Assembly (NCBI RefSeq): GCF_001010355.1 | Contig: NZ_JPLA01000001.1 | Coordinates: 124,001-188,000, forward strand | Origin: Dyella japonica DSM 16301 | GTDB taxonomy: Bacteria > Pseudomonadota > Gammaproteobacteria > Xanthomonadales > Rhodanobacteraceae | Reading direction: 5' to 3' | Length of the DNA stretch: 64,000 nt | Shown here: piece by piece, positions 1 through 9,966 of the stretch | How the letters are laid out: every line of letters starts with the position of its first letter | Position numbering within the stretch: the first letter of the stretch is position 1 | Program-made: the position numbers and the translations under genes | Notes under the pieces: generated by a model | Database searches by the model: none | Told to the model about the DNA's origin: nothing | The model's input: the letters and a program-made list of their open reading frames with translations, nothing else

Positions 1-3000
1 GACCCAGCTGATAGTCGACGACGGCGCCCGCATTCAGCGTGAGGTTGCCGTGGACCGTGAGCGTGCCTGGTGAATTGCCGGGGCTGAGCGTGCCGCCATT
101 GGCTACCGTCACGTCGCCGCCGATGGTACCCGTGCCGCCCAGGGTGCCGCCGCTCTGCACCGTCGTTGCACCCGTGGCCGCCGACTGGTTGCCATCGATC
201 AGCAGCGTGCCGCCCGATACCGTGGTGGCGCCGGTGTAGGTGTTGTTGCTGGTGAGCGTGGTGGTGCCCGCACCCATCTGCGTCACGCCACCGCTGCCGG
301 AGATGGCGCCGCCGAACGTCTGGACGTCCGAACGATCGAACGCCAGGGTGCCGTTGTTGATCACGTCACCCGTGATCGAACCACTGGTGCCGCCCTCGCC
401 CAGCTGCAACGTGCCGGCTGCGATGGTGGTGCCGCCGGTATAGGTGTTGGCACCCGCCAACACCAGCGTACCCAGATCGGACTTGGTCAGCCCGTTGCTA
501 CCGGTCAACACGGAGGCGATCGTCGCGGTCATGCCTGCACCAGCCGTGGTGCCGTCACCCACGCGGATCACCGGTGCGGAACCGACCAGCGCAATGGCGT
601 CACCTTCCACGCGGTAACCATCGGTGGCGAACTGCATGCCGCTGGCGTTGACGGCGCCCAGGTTTGCGTCGACGGTCACTGTACCGGCGGCGCCGGCGAA
701 GATCGCGAAGCTGCTGTCCTGGTACGGCGCATTGATGCTGCCGTCGATCAACGTCCAGTTGTCGTTGCCCGAGGCGTTCTGCCACACGCCGTCGCCACCC
801 TGCACCTGGCCGTCGCCACGCCCGCCATTGCCGTCCCAGAAGTTCACCGACAAGCCGTTGGTGTTGACCAGGTTCACCTGCTGCGCGATCGAGGTCTGCA
901 GGAAGTAATCCGGCGACGGCACCGAGCCGATGTTGAGACCATTGTCGGTAAGCGCACCGGTATAACCGATGATGCGGTAGATGCCCGGGTCGAACGTGCC
1001 ACCCGAGGACACCGACACGTTGAGCGTGCCGTCCAGCGTGAGGTCGCCGTTGACCTGCAGCAGATCGTTGAGCGGACCGCCGACCACGTTCGCCTGGCCC
1101 AGGTTGACGTTGAGGTTGGACGTATCGCTCAGCGCCACGCTGCCCTTCACCGTCAGCGTGCCCGGCGCACTGCCCACGTCGCCCGGGCTGAGCGTTGCGC
1201 CATCGGCCACGGTCACGTCGCCGCCGATGATGCCCTTGCCGCCGAGCGTGCCGCCGCTGTCGACCGAAGTGACGCCCGTCGCCGCCGACTGGTCGCCGTT
1301 GATGATCAGACTGCCGGCGCGCACGGCCGTCGGACCGCTATAGCTGTTGGCCGCGCTTAGCACGGTGGTGCCGCTGCCTTGCTGCTCCAGTGCGCCGGTG
1401 CCGGAGATCGCGCCGGTGAAAGCGAGCGTGTCGGAACGATCGAACACCAGCGTGCCGTTGTTGGTCACGTTGCCGAGGATCGAACCCGTGGTGCCGCCGT
1501 TGCCAAGCTGCAACACGCCAGCAGAAATCGTCGTGCCGCCGGTGTAGTTGTTGTCTGCGGTGAATAGCAGCGTGCCGTTGTCGATCTTGGTCAACATGCC
1601 GGTTCCGCTGATGCCGCCGGTGAGCGTCAGATCAGCTGCCGTATCCAGCGTGCCGCCGCTGCCGCCGAGGTTCACGCTGCGGCCTGAGGTGAACGCCGCA
1701 GAGTTGGTCAGCGTGCCGCCATTGAACGACAGTCCACCGCCCGCATTGCCGAGGTTGGCGTCGCTGGACACCTTGAGGACGCCGCCGTTGATCGCCGTGC
1801 CACCGGCGTACGCGTTGGCGCCCGAGAGGGTCAACGTGCCGGGACCCATCTTGGTGAGTTCGCCGGCGCCGCCAATGATCTGGTTGACAATCAGAGCGGC
1901 GCCCTGGGTATCAAACGTCGCGCCGCCCTGGTTGATGGTCACGGGGTGCGAAAACACAGAGCTTTGCGTCGTACGCAGCGTGCCGCCGTCAAAACTGACC
2001 GCACTACCGGGCGCGCCGACGCCGTTGGTGCCCTGCACCTGCAGCACACCGCCATTGATGGCAGATCCTCCGGTGACGTTGTTGATGCTATTGATGATCA
2101 GCGTACCGAGGTCTTCCTTCACCAGCGTGCCGGCGCCATTCAATGGTGCAGTGATGGTGGCGGTCATGCCCGCGCCGGCGGCGGTTCCATCGCCCACGCG
2201 AACCACATCCTGGCCACTGACGAGCGTGATCGGGTCGCCGGTGACGGTGTAACCGTTCACCGCGAACTGCATACCGGAACTGGTGACCGTGCCAAGCGTG
2301 TTGTCCACCGTTACCGTGCCGGGCGCGCCCATGAAAATCGAAAACACACCGTCGGTGTACGACGCATTGACCTGGCCGGTCTGGCTGGTCCAGTTGTTGT
2401 TGCCGGCGCTGTTCTGCCAGACGCCGCTGCCGCCGTCGACGGTGTTGTTGGTGTGGCCGTTGGGGCCATCCCAGAAATTGAGCGTGAGACCGCCCGTGTT
2501 GACCAGGTTGACCTGGTTCGCCACCGAGGTCTGCACCTGATAGTTGCCGGTCGATGTGCCGCCCAGCGCCAGGCCCTGATCGTTGAGCGTGCCGTCGTAA
2601 CTGATGATGCGATACAGGCCTGGGCCAAAGCTGCCGCCCGGCGTGGCGGACACATTGAGCGTACCGTCCAGGCTGAGGTTGCCATGCACCACGGTGAGAT
2701 CGTTGAGCGCGCCGCCAACCACGTTGGACTGGCCGAACTGATAGTTCATGGTGGCGTTGGCGCCCAGCGTCAAGCCGCCGTTGATCGTGAGCGTACCGGC
2801 CGCGCCAGCATCGCCCGGGTTGAGCGCACCGCCATTCATCACGGTCACGCTGCCGCCGATGGTGCCGGCGCCACCCAGCGTGGCGCCGTTCTGCACGGTG
2901 GTCGCACCGGTAGCGGCGGACTGGTCGCCATCGATCAGCAGCGTGCCCGCCTGCACGTTCGTCGCACCCGTGTAGCTGTTCGCTCCCGTCAGCACGGCGG

Positions 3001-6000
3001 TGCCACTGCCGAGCTGGGTCACGCCGCCCGTGCCGGATACCAGGCCGCCGAACGTATAGACGTCCGAACGATTGAAGGCCAGCGTGCCGTTGTCGGCTAC
3101 ATTGCCAACAATGGTGCCGTTCGCACCGCCATTGCCCAACTGCAGCGTGCCCGCGCTGATCGCCGTACCGCCGGCATAGGTATTGGTAGCCGTCAGCACA
3201 GTGGTGCCCGTACCCGACTGCACCACATCGCCGGCGCCGGAGATGGTGCCGGCCAGGGTCATGGTGTCGGAACGATCAAAGCCCAGCGTGCCTGCCGTGT
3301 CGACGATGACGGTGGGGCTTGCAATGGAACCCGTGGTGCCGCCATTGCCGATCTGCAGCAGGCCGGCATTGACCACGGTGTTGCCGGTATACGTGTTGTT
3401 GCCGGTCAGCAGCCAGGTGCCTGCATCGTTCTTGCCCACGGTGGTGACGCCACCGGGGCCGTCGACGATGGTGCCGCCCATGGTGTTGTTGCCGGTGTTG
3501 GTGCCGCCCAGGCCCAGCGTGCGCGTACCGTTGCCGGCATACGCCGCCTGGCCGGTGTTGCTGAACACGATGGCGCCCGTGCCCGACGACTCGATCACGC
3601 TGGTGCCGGCCGACAAGGTAAACAGACGATCGGTGGTGTCGCCCGCGCCGGTGTAGCGCAGCGTCGCACCGTTGCCGATCACCAGGTTGGAAGCGGCATT
3701 GGACGAGTTGCCGATACTGCTGGCCTGACCGCCGTTGGTAAGGTGATCCACGCCAAGCACGCCGCCCGTGATGGTGGTAGCGCCGCCGTAGGTGCTGGCC
3801 GCGTTGCGCAGAATCCAGGTGCCGGTGCCGGTCTTGTTGACCGAGGTGTTGCCCGTGCCGTTGTTGGTGATCTGCAGCGCAACGCTGTTGTTGGCGGTAC
3901 TGGTGCCGGTGAGCGTGACGGTCTGCGCCGAATTGGCGGCGCCACTGAACGCGACCGCGCCGGTATTGGTGAACTGCAGCGCGCCCGTACCGGATGCATC
4001 CAGTGCACTGGACGGCCCCAGCGTGAACAGGCGATCGGTGGTGTTGCCCGCGCCCAGGTATTGCAGCGTGCCATTGTTGAGCACGAGGTTGCTGGCGGCA
4101 TTGCTCGATGCGCCGATGGAACTGGCCATGCCGCCGTCGGCAAGCACGTTCACCTGGAGCGTGCCGCCGGCGAGCAAGGTGCTGCCATCGGGCTTGAGGG
4201 TGCCGAGCGTGGTGGTGCCGGTATAGGTGCTGGCGCCACCACTGAGGTACTCGATGTTCGCACCCGTCTTGAGGAAGCTTCCCGTTCCCGAGATGGCGCC
4301 GAGATAGGTCGCCACGGCGGCCGAGCTTCCGTTGGTGACCGTCAGCGTGCCGCTGCCGAGGCTGATATTGCCGCCCGTGGTACCGCCGCCCGCCAGATAG
4401 CTCGCCTGGGTGTTGAAGCCATTGAGGTCGATCGACAGGCCAGCCACATTGTCCGTTACCAGGTAGCCGCTGCCGAACGCATTCGTGCTGCCAGCGCGCA
4501 GGATGCCGCCGCGCACGTAGGTGCCGACAATATTGCTGTTGGTGCCGCTGAGCACGAGCGTACCCGCGCCCTGTTTCTGGATTTGCCCATTGTTGATGAT
4601 CGATCCGCTGATACCCAATGTCGTGCCGGCATTGCTGACGTTGAGTGCCGCGTTACCAGTGAGATTGATACCGCGGTCGATGTTGACGCTGGTGCCGGTG
4701 TAGGTCAGCGTGCCCGCTATGTTGAGGTTGCTTGGGGCATTGCTGGAGGCGCCGATGCCACTGGCCTGCCCACCGTTGGCGAGGCAGTCGGTGATGATCT
4801 GGCCAGACGAGATCGTGGTGGCGCCGGTGTAGCTGTTGCCGCAGCCGGTCATGGTTTCGGTGTGCCCAACCACCGTCACGCCACCCGGACCGCTGATCGC
4901 GCCCGTCCACGTACCATTGCCGTTGATGGTGAGGCCGCCACCGGCACTCATCGTGATATTGCCCGCACCGTTCAACCCGCCGACGCTTATCGGGAAGGTG
5001 GCCGTGTCCAGCGTGGCGCCAGCGGCGACAGTCATGACGCCAGTACCAAAGGCCGAGGCAGAGCCTGCGCGCAAGATGCCCGCATTGACGTTGGTACCAC
5101 CGGTGTAAGTGTTGGCGCCAGACAGCACCAACGTGCCAGCACCATCCTTGTTCAACGCACCAGCGCCGACGACGGCGCCGCTATCGGTCAGCGTGGTGGC
5201 CGCCGAGTCGACGCTCACGTGACCCTGGCCACCGGCAAGCGTGAAGCCGCGATCGGTCGAGGTGGTGGCGCCCGTGTACTCCAGGCCGCCACCGGTCTGC
5301 AGTACCAGGCTGCTCGAAGCATTGCTGCCTGCACCGATGCCGCTGGCCACGCCGCCGTTGGCCAGCGTGCCGGTCGCCAGCAGACCGTTGCTGACCGTCA
5401 CCGGGCCAATGAAATCGTTCGCGGCATTGGACAGCGTCAAGGTGCCGGCGCCGGTCTTGGTGAAGCCCGCATCGTCGGGACTGGTCACCATGCCGCTGAA
5501 AGTGAGGTTGGTGGTGCCGTCCACCTGGATCGTCCGCGACGGGCCGCCATCGACCAGGGTGAAGCCGCGATCGGTGCTGGCGGTCGCGCCGGTGTAGTGC
5601 AGCGTGCCGTTCTCCAGCACGAGGTTGGATGGATCATTGGTCGACGCACCGATGGCACTCGCCGCACCGCCATTGGCGACGCTGTTGAAGGCCAGCGTGG
5701 TACCGCTCACCGTGGTCGAGCCGGTGTAGGTATTGGCGCCGGTGAGCGACACCGTGCCCGTGCCCAGACCGTTCACGGCGAAGCTGGTGGCGCCGCCGTT
5801 GTCGACCACCGTGGAGCTGATGGTGAACGTGCCGGCAGCGTTCTGCAGCACACCCAGCGGGCTACCCGCGGCGCCGCCGGTGACCGAACCACCCTGGATC
5901 GTCTGGTTGGCGGTGCCCGCGGTCGGCGACACGATGATGCTGCCGTCCACGCTCAGCGTATTGCCCGCGCCGACGTTCACCGTGGATGCCGCCGCCGCGG

Positions 6001-8431
6001 CGACCTTCATGCCGCCCAGCGCGACATTGCCATTCACCGTGCCGGTATACGGCGTATTGGCGGCGCCGCCTTCATCGCTGACGATATCGCCGCTCAGCCA
6101 GGTGGCCGCATTGTCCTTGTCCGCGTAATTGGTGAACGCCGTGATGACGCCGCCGGTCACCTGCGCATAGTCCGACGAATTGACCGTGGCCCAGCCACCA
6201 AGTGCGCCGTCCGCATGCGTGGTGCTGATGGTGGTGCCGGTGTTGAAAGCGAAGTCGACCAGGCCGCTGCTGCGATTGATCGCGCCCAGCGAAATGCCCA
6301 GGCCGCCCGCGCCGGCAGTGGCGCTGATGCGGTTGTTGCCGCCGGTGATGTTCAGGCCGTTGAACGTCTGCGCGCTGGCCGCAGTCTTGCCCTTGATGGA
6401 CAGCGTGCCGCCGTCAAGGTTGAGCGTCGAACTGCTGCTGACGATGTTGCTGGCCGGCGCGCCCGCGACGGAATAATCCAGCGCCAACGTGCCGCCGCCA
6501 ATGGTGGTGGCGCCGGTGTAGGTGTTGGCGCCCGTGAGCGTCTGCGTACCCGCACCCAACTTGGTGAGGCTGCCCGTGCCGCCGATGCTGCCGGCATACG
6601 AGGTGCTGCCCGACGCGGCGTTGAGCGTGAGCGAGCCGCTGCCCAGATTCACATTGCCGCCGGTGCCTGCGAGCGACGGTGCGGTGATGGCCAGACTGTT
6701 GAGATCCAACAGACCGCCGTTGACGATCAGGCCCGTCGAAGCGCCGAAAGCATTCGTGCTACCGGCCGTCAGCGTGCCGGCCGTGACCGTGGTGGTACCT
6801 GCATACGTGTTGGCGCCGCTCAGCACCCAGCTGCCGCTGGTGTTGACTACCACGCTGCCGTTGCCGCTGAGGGTGCCGGAATCCGTATTGGTGCCGGTGT
6901 ACGTGCCGCCCAGCGTGATCGAATTCGCGCCGGTGGTGCTGAAGGCGCCGATGCCGGTGAAGGAGAGCGCGCCCAGGCCGTTGTTGGCAATGGTGTTGGC
7001 GCCCAGGAAGGTGTACGTGCGATTGGTCGATGCCGCGCCGGCGCCGGTGTAGTACAGCTTGCCGTTGCTCAGGTTGACGTTGCCGATCGTGCCGACGCCC
7101 AGGGAGCTCGCGGTGCCGCCATCTGCCAGCGACGACGCGTACAGATTGATATTGGTGATGCCGACCGGGCCGCCGAAGGTATTGGCGCCCAACACGGTGA
7201 TGTTTCGTCCCGCCGTGCCGGTGAAAAAAACCTCACCGGTGCCGCTATTGCTGATGACACCCCGCAGGATGAAATCACCATTGATCGCGCTGAAGGCCTG
7301 CGTGCTCGTGCCGCCACCGATGGCCATGTTGCCGCTCAGGTCCAGCACGTTGCCCACGACACCCTGGTTGATGAGCGATGTGCCGCCGTTGACGAATTGC
7401 CAGTCGCGATTGGATACGTCGCCGTCGCCGCTGTAGTACAGGCTGCCGTTGAGGCCGCCGCCGGACGCCACGGTGATGATGCCGTTCGCCTGCGTGGTCG
7501 GCGCGCCGAGCGAGCTGGCCTGACCCAGGTTGCCGACGGAGGTGAAACCGTAGCTGCCCCCGCTATTGAACGACGTGGTGCCGGTGTAATCGCTCGCGCT
7601 GTTGGACAACGTGACGCCACTGCCGATACGCAGGCCGCCCGCACCCGTAAAACGAACCGATCCGACGCCCGTACCCGTGATGCCGACATTGCCGCTGGTC
7701 AAGGTCACCACACGGGTGGCAGCCAACGCCGATGTCGCGTTGAGTTGCGTGCCGTCCGCCATGGTAATGCCATTGCTGGCGGCGCCGAGAGCTGCGTCAC
7801 TGGCAAGTGACAGTTGCCCGCCATTGATGGTCACACCACCACTGAACGTATTGGCGCCAGTGAGTGTCAGCACCCCGCCTACGGTCTTGATGAGGCCCGC
7901 GTTGCCAGCGATCACCGAGTTGATCGTGGCTGCGCCTGAGATGGTCGGCGCGGTGCCGGCCAGCGTGAGCGTGCCGCCGGTCAGCGTGTAACCGGCAACA
8001 CTAAACGTGACGTTGTTGACGGTGATGGGCCCGCCCAGCGTCACGGTGCCCGCGGTGCCGGCAAAGATGGCGTTGTCGAGGTTCCCGTTGTTCCACGTGG
8101 TGAAAGGGCCGGCCACGCCGTCGGCAGCGGCATTCCAGTTGGCCAACGTGGTATCCCAGACGCCCACGCCGCCGCTGCCGGCCGAACCGCCATTGACGTC
8201 CCAATACTTGTCGGCCGCCATCGTGGGCGCCGCATACAGCGAGGCCAGGCCCATCAGCACGCCGAGACGCAGTGTCCACGCACCGTTCGAAGTGCGGGTG
8301 GGTGATGACCGCTCATCGATCGTCGCCGATGCGGCGCATCCACGTCCCTTGCCGTGCTTGCCGGTGAGCTCGGAAGCCACCACCCAGGCGTTCTGCGCCT
8401 TGGACCAGACGATGCGGAATACACGGTTCAT
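1..8431 (-). CDS. Giant ESPR/PATR-repeat autotransporter (N-terminal part, runs off window)
   Basis: The frame opens at the ATG at 8431 and stays open to base 1, giving 2810 codons; the C-terminal part, where the beta-barrel would be, is outside the window. The start (MNRVFRIVWSKAQNAWVVAS) is a textbook extended signal peptide region (ESPR) of type V secretion proteins. A hydrophobic stretch follows near residues 52-72, with likely cleavage after PTMA. The passenger is low-complexity Gly/Thr/Ser/Asn beta-strand repeat. One repeat type is ANTYTGGTTVSGGTL-like (passenger-associated transport repeat), about 15 copies. A second, ASSIGNSSNAASNLV-like type ends in YTGA..TDRGFTL, about seven copies. 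Three large modules with SPGN..GTLTV and YRIISYDG motifs lie nearest the left edge. Role by family: surface-exposed adhesin or structural passenger. Autotransporter class is inferred, since no barrel is visible. Confidence 0.9.
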   Translation of the reverse strand, partial: MNRVFRIVWSKAQNAWVVASELTGKHGKGRGCAASATIDERSSPTRTSNGAWTLRLGVLMGLASLYAAPTMAADKYWDVNGGSAGSGGVGVWDTTLANWNAAADGVAGPFTTWNNGNLDNAIFAGTAGTVTLGGPITVNNVTFSVAGYTLTGGTLTLAGTAPTISGAATINSVIAGNAGLIKTVGGVLTLTGANTFSGGVTINGGQLSLASDAALGAASNGITMADGTQLNATSALAATRVVTLTSGNVGITGTGVGSVRFTGAGGLRIGSGVTLSNSASDYTGTTSFNSGGSYGFTSVGNLGQASSLGAPTTQANGIITVASGGGLNGSLYYSGDGDVSNRDWQFVNGGTSLINQGVVGNVLDLSGNMAIGGGTSTQAFSAINGDFILRGVISNSGTGEVFFTGTAGRNITVLGANTFGGPVGITNINLYASSLADGGTASSLGVGTIGNVNLSNGKLYYTGAGAASTNRTYTFLGANTIANNGLGALSFTGIGAFSTTGANSITLGGTYTGTNTDSGTLSGNGSVVVNTSGSWVLSGANTYAGTTTVTAGTLTAGSTNAFGASTGLIVNGGLLDLNSLAITAPSLAGTGGNVNLGSGSLTLNAASGSTSYAGSIGGTGSLTKLGAGTQTLTGANTYTGATTIGGGTLALDYSVAGAPASNIVSSSSTLNLDGGTLSIKGKTAASAQTFNGLNITGGNNRISATAGAGGLGISLGAINRSSGLVDFAFNTGTTISTTHADGALGGWATVNSSDYAQVTGGVITAFTNYADKDNAATWLSGDIVSDEGGAANTPYTGTVNGNVALGGMKVAAAAASTVNVGAGNTLSVDGSIIVSPTAGTANQTIQGGSVTGGAAGSPLGVLQNAAGTFTISSTVVDNGGATSFAVNGLGTGTVSLTGANTYTGSTTVSGTTLAFNSVANGGAASAIGASTNDPSNLVLENGTLHYTGATASTDRGFTLVDGGPSRTIQVDGTTNLTFSGMVTSPDDAGFTKTGAGTLTLSNAANDFIGPVTVSNGLLATGTLANGGVASGIGAGSNASSSLVLQTGGGLEYTGATTSTDRGFTLAGGQGHVSVDSAATTLTDSGAVVGAGALNKDGAGTLVLSGANTYTGGTNVNAGILRAGSASAFGTGVMTVAAGATLDTATFPISVGGLNGAGNITMSAGGGLTINGNGTWTGAISGPGGVTVVGHTETMTGCGNSYTGATTISSGQIITDCLANGGQASGIGASSNAPSNLNIAGTLTYTGTSVNIDRGINLTGNAALNVSNAGTTLGISGSIINNGQIQKQGAGTLVLSGTNSNIVGTYVRGGILRAGSTNAFGSGYLVTDNVAGLSIDLNGFNTQASYLAGGGTTGGNISLGSGTLTVTNGSSAAVATYLGAISGTGSFLKTGANIEYLSGGASTYTGTTTLGTLKPDGSTLLAGGTLQVNVLADGGMASSIGASSNAASNLVLNNGTLQYLGAGNTTDRLFTLGPSSALDASGTGALQFTNTGAVAFSGAANSAQTVTLTGTSTANNSVALQITNNGTGNTSVNKTGTGTWILRNAASTYGGATTITGGVLGVDHLTNGGQASSIGNSSNAASNLVIGNGATLRYTGAGDTTDRLFTLSAGTSVIESSGTGAIVFSNTGQAAYAGNGTRTLGLGGTNTGNNTMGGTIVDGPGGVTTVGKNDAGTWLLTGNNTYTGNTVVNAGLLQIGNGGTTGSIASPTVIVDTAGTLGFDRSDTMTLAGTISGAGDVVQSGTGTTVLTATNTYAGGTAISAGTLQLGNGGANGTIVGNVADNGTLAFNRSDVYTFGGLVSGTGGVTQLGSGTAVLTGANSYTGATNVQAGTLLIDGDQSAATGATTVQNGATLGGAGTIGGSVTVMNGGALNPGDAGAAGTLTINGGLTLGANATMNYQFGQSNVVGGALNDLTVVHGNLSLDGTLNVSATPGGSFGPGLYRIISYDGTLNDQGLALGGTSTGNYQVQTSVANQVNLVNTGGLTLNFWDGPNGHTNNTVDGGSGVWQNSAGNNNWTSQTGQVNASYTDGVFSIFMGAPGTVTVDNTLGTVTSSGMQFAVNGYTVTGDPITLVSGQDVVRVGDGTAAGAGMTATITAPLNGAGTLVKEDLGTLIINSINNVTGGSAINGGVLQVQGTNGVGAPGSAVSFDGGTLRTTQSSVFSHPVTINQGGATFDTQGAALIVNQIIGGAGELTKMGPGTLTLSGANAYAGGTAINGGVLKVSSDANLGNAGGGLSFNGGTLTNSAAFTSGRSVNLGGSGGTLDTAADLTLTGGISGTGMLTKIDNGTLLFTADNNYTGGTTISAGVLQLGNGGTTGSILGNVTNNGTLVFDRSDTLAFTGAISGTGALEQQGSGTTVLSAANSYSGPTAVRAGSLIINGDQSAATGVTSVDSGGTLGGKGIIGGDVTVADGATLSPGDVGSAPGTLTVKGSVALSDTSNLNVNLGQANVVGGPLNDLLQVNGDLTLDGTLNVSVSSGGTFDPGIYRIIGYTGALTDNGLNIGSVPSPDYFLQTSIAQQVNLVNTNGLSVNFWDGNGGRGDGQVQGGDGVWQNASGNDNWTLIDGSINAPYQDSSFAIFAGAAGTVTVDANLGAVNASGMQFATDGYRVEGDAIALVGSAPVIRVGDGTTAGAGMTATIASVLTGSNGLTKSDLGTLVLAGANTYTGGTTIAAGTLQLGEGGTSGSITGDVINNGTLAFDRSDVQTFGGAISGSGGVTQMGAGTTTLTSNNTYTGATTVSGGTLLIDGNQSAATGATTVQSGGTLGGTGTIGGDVTVANGGTLSPGNSPGTLTVHGNLTLNAGAVVDYQLG

Positions 8432-8622
8432 CACTTTCCCCTGTCGATGTGCAAACAGATGCAGTTGTTGTTGGCGATACGCTCGCCGCTGTCAGTCAGG
8501 CCGAATCCAGGCCTGTTCGTTGGCGCGCTGCGCGCCGGCAATCGGAAATCGGACGCACGCCCAGGTGCCGCGACAACGACAGGCGCGCATGCGCACGCCG
8601 ACGCACGACGCAGCCATCGAGA

Positions 8623-8636
8623 TTGAATCGATTCAA
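8623..8636. promoter_or_regulatory. Perfect 14-bp palindrome, LacI-family-type operator candidate
   Basis: TTGAATCGATTCAA is a perfect even palindrome with a central CG, the usual architecture of LacI/GalR family operators. It lies about 190 bases upstream of the autotransporter ATG. No LacI-family gene is in the window, so the binding protein is unknown and the call rests on shape alone. Confidence 0.4.
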
Positions 8637-8672
8637 ATCCATGGGAAACGTTGGTACTGGCATAGCCCCTGA

Positions 8673-8692
8673 GCCGGAGGGGGTTCTCCGGC
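8673..8692. other. Hairpin in autotransporter upstream region
   Basis: GCCGGAG and CTCCGGC form a perfect 7-bp stem around a 6-base loop. CATAG and CTATG outside it can extend the helix across a 7-base bulge. It could be a terminator for the AraC gene upstream on the same strand or part of a structured leader of the autotransporter. There is no U-tract. Confidence 0.4.
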
Positions 8693-8897
8693 CTATGGCC
8701 CGCTGACACGCGTGGATCGATCCCCTGTACCGTGCCTGCGGCGTCTTAAGGAAAGCTCGGCGCAAGCGTATGCAACCGATGCGACAGGAAATCGGCGTGG
8801 CGTCTCTTTTCGTTCGGCGCCACGTCTCATTTCAAACGATGACGTGGCCGGTGCTGCACACAGAACGCGGCAAGCGCGTCGGCAGATCTGTCGCTGT

Positions 8898-9854
8898 TTA
8901 GCGTTGCTCGCTCGCCCTGGCCTCGCTCGGCGTCACGCCAAAGCGCGCCCGAAAACTCCGCAGCAGCTGATTGCCGCTGGAAAAGCCGAGACCATAGGCA
9001 ATTTCCGTGATGGAACGCGACGTGCCCAGCGCTCCCGTCAGTTCCCGATGCGCCGCGTCCAGCCGTATGTCGCGGAGGACTTTCGCCACGCCGCCATCGT
9101 TGGCGAATGCGCGGTAGAGATGAGCGCGGGATACGTTGAAACGTCGGCACAGCGTATCGGGCGACAACTCCAGCAGATGGACGTTGCTGGTGATGAATTC
9201 GATGATGCGTTGGCGCAATCCGGTGCCGAGCCGAAGATCGCCCGCCACTTCAGCCTGCACGTCACCTTTCAATGCGGCCGACAGCAAGGTGATGAGCGCT
9301 TCCTGCGCCGCCATGGCCTGCACCTGGGGCAACGACGTCGGGAGCGAACACAGGCCACGCAGCACGGCGGCGATCATGGGCGTCATCGCGCCGTTCGCCT
9401 TGAGCACGACGCCATGCAGGTTCCGCGAACCGATGGCCTGCTCCAGTGCCTGCCGCGGTAGTGCGATCGACGCCATCGAGGCCGGCCCCGTCGGGTCAAC
9501 AGGCGCCTGCGCAAGATCGAAAATACCGATGTCGCCGACGTCGCCTTGCGACGAGTCCGTGGCCAGCAGTTGCAGAAGATAGTGATCGAGCCCACCCCGC
9601 GTCGCCGGACGGCGATCGCGATGGTGACGCTGACGATGGGATGGACCGGCGGCGCGCGAACTTACCGAACCGTTGAGCACGGAGCCGTCACGCGCCATGG
9701 GGGGCGCGATCTCAAACACGGGCCACGTCGAGTCGCGCAAGCCATCGCCGCACAGCTCCGCGTCAACCGCATCAACCGCCTCGACCGCAACAACCAACTC
9801 ACCAGCCACAACGAATCGCCCCCTGTCGGCTTTCGATGGCGCCACCCAACCCAT
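8898..9854 (-). CDS. AraC-family transcriptional regulator
   Basis: 318 residues from the first ATG. The C-terminal ~100 residues carry the double helix-turn-helix of AraC/XylS proteins (LCRRFNVSRAHLYRAF, then ITEIAYGLGFSSGNQLLRSF with the terminal FGVTPSEAR). The N-terminal ~200 residues match the AraC-binding-like sensor domain type (STWPVFEI near the start). No ribosome binding site precedes the 9854 ATG; a GTG near 9811 behind AGGGGGC is an alternative start. It lies 112 bases downstream of the desaturase on the same strand and upstream of the autotransporter, so either could be its target. The ligand cannot be told. Confidence 0.85.
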   Translation of the reverse strand: MGWVAPSKADRGRFVVAGELVVAVEAVDAVDAELCGDGLRDSTWPVFEIAPPMARDGSVLNGSVSSRAAGPSHRQRHHRDRRPATRGGLDHYLLQLLATDSSQGDVGDIGIFDLAQAPVDPTGPASMASIALPRQALEQAIGSRNLHGVVLKANGAMTPMIAAVLRGLCSLPTSLPQVQAMAAQEALITLLSAALKGDVQAEVAGDLRLGTGLRQRIIEFITSNVHLLELSPDTLCRRFNVSRAHLYRAFANDGGVAKVLRDIRLDAAHRELTGALGTSRSITEIAYGLGFSSGNQLLRSFRARFGVTPSEARASEQR

Positions 9855-9966
9855 CCAGTGGACGGGTTGGTTTCGGCGCGCGATGCTAACAGGGAGGCGT
9901 TACATGCTTATGCAACAAGCATCACGGTTCGAGGGGCTGCAAGATCCTTCGCTCCGGCCTGCTCCG

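Larger units (their letters stand above)
8432..8897. other. Intergenic leader/promoter region of the autotransporter
   Basis: 466 bases without a convincing gene, between the AraC gene stop and the autotransporter start, both minus strand. It holds the 14-base palindrome at 8623-8636 and the hairpin at 8673-8692, described separately. No clear -10/-35 pair could be fixed by eye. The length suggests a long regulated leader for the autotransporter. Confidence 0.6.

Noticed and set aside
1946..7810. A 1954-codon open frame on the plus strand
   Set aside because: It is the exact codon-aligned antisense of the autotransporter; GC-rich repeat codons keep the antisense frame free of stops, and its Arg/Gly/Ala-rich composition is not protein-like.
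1..8431. Regular repeats considered as a CRISPR or satellite array
   Set aside because: The repeats keep a reading frame, vary at synonymous positions and encode passenger beta strands; there are no identical direct repeats with unique spacers.
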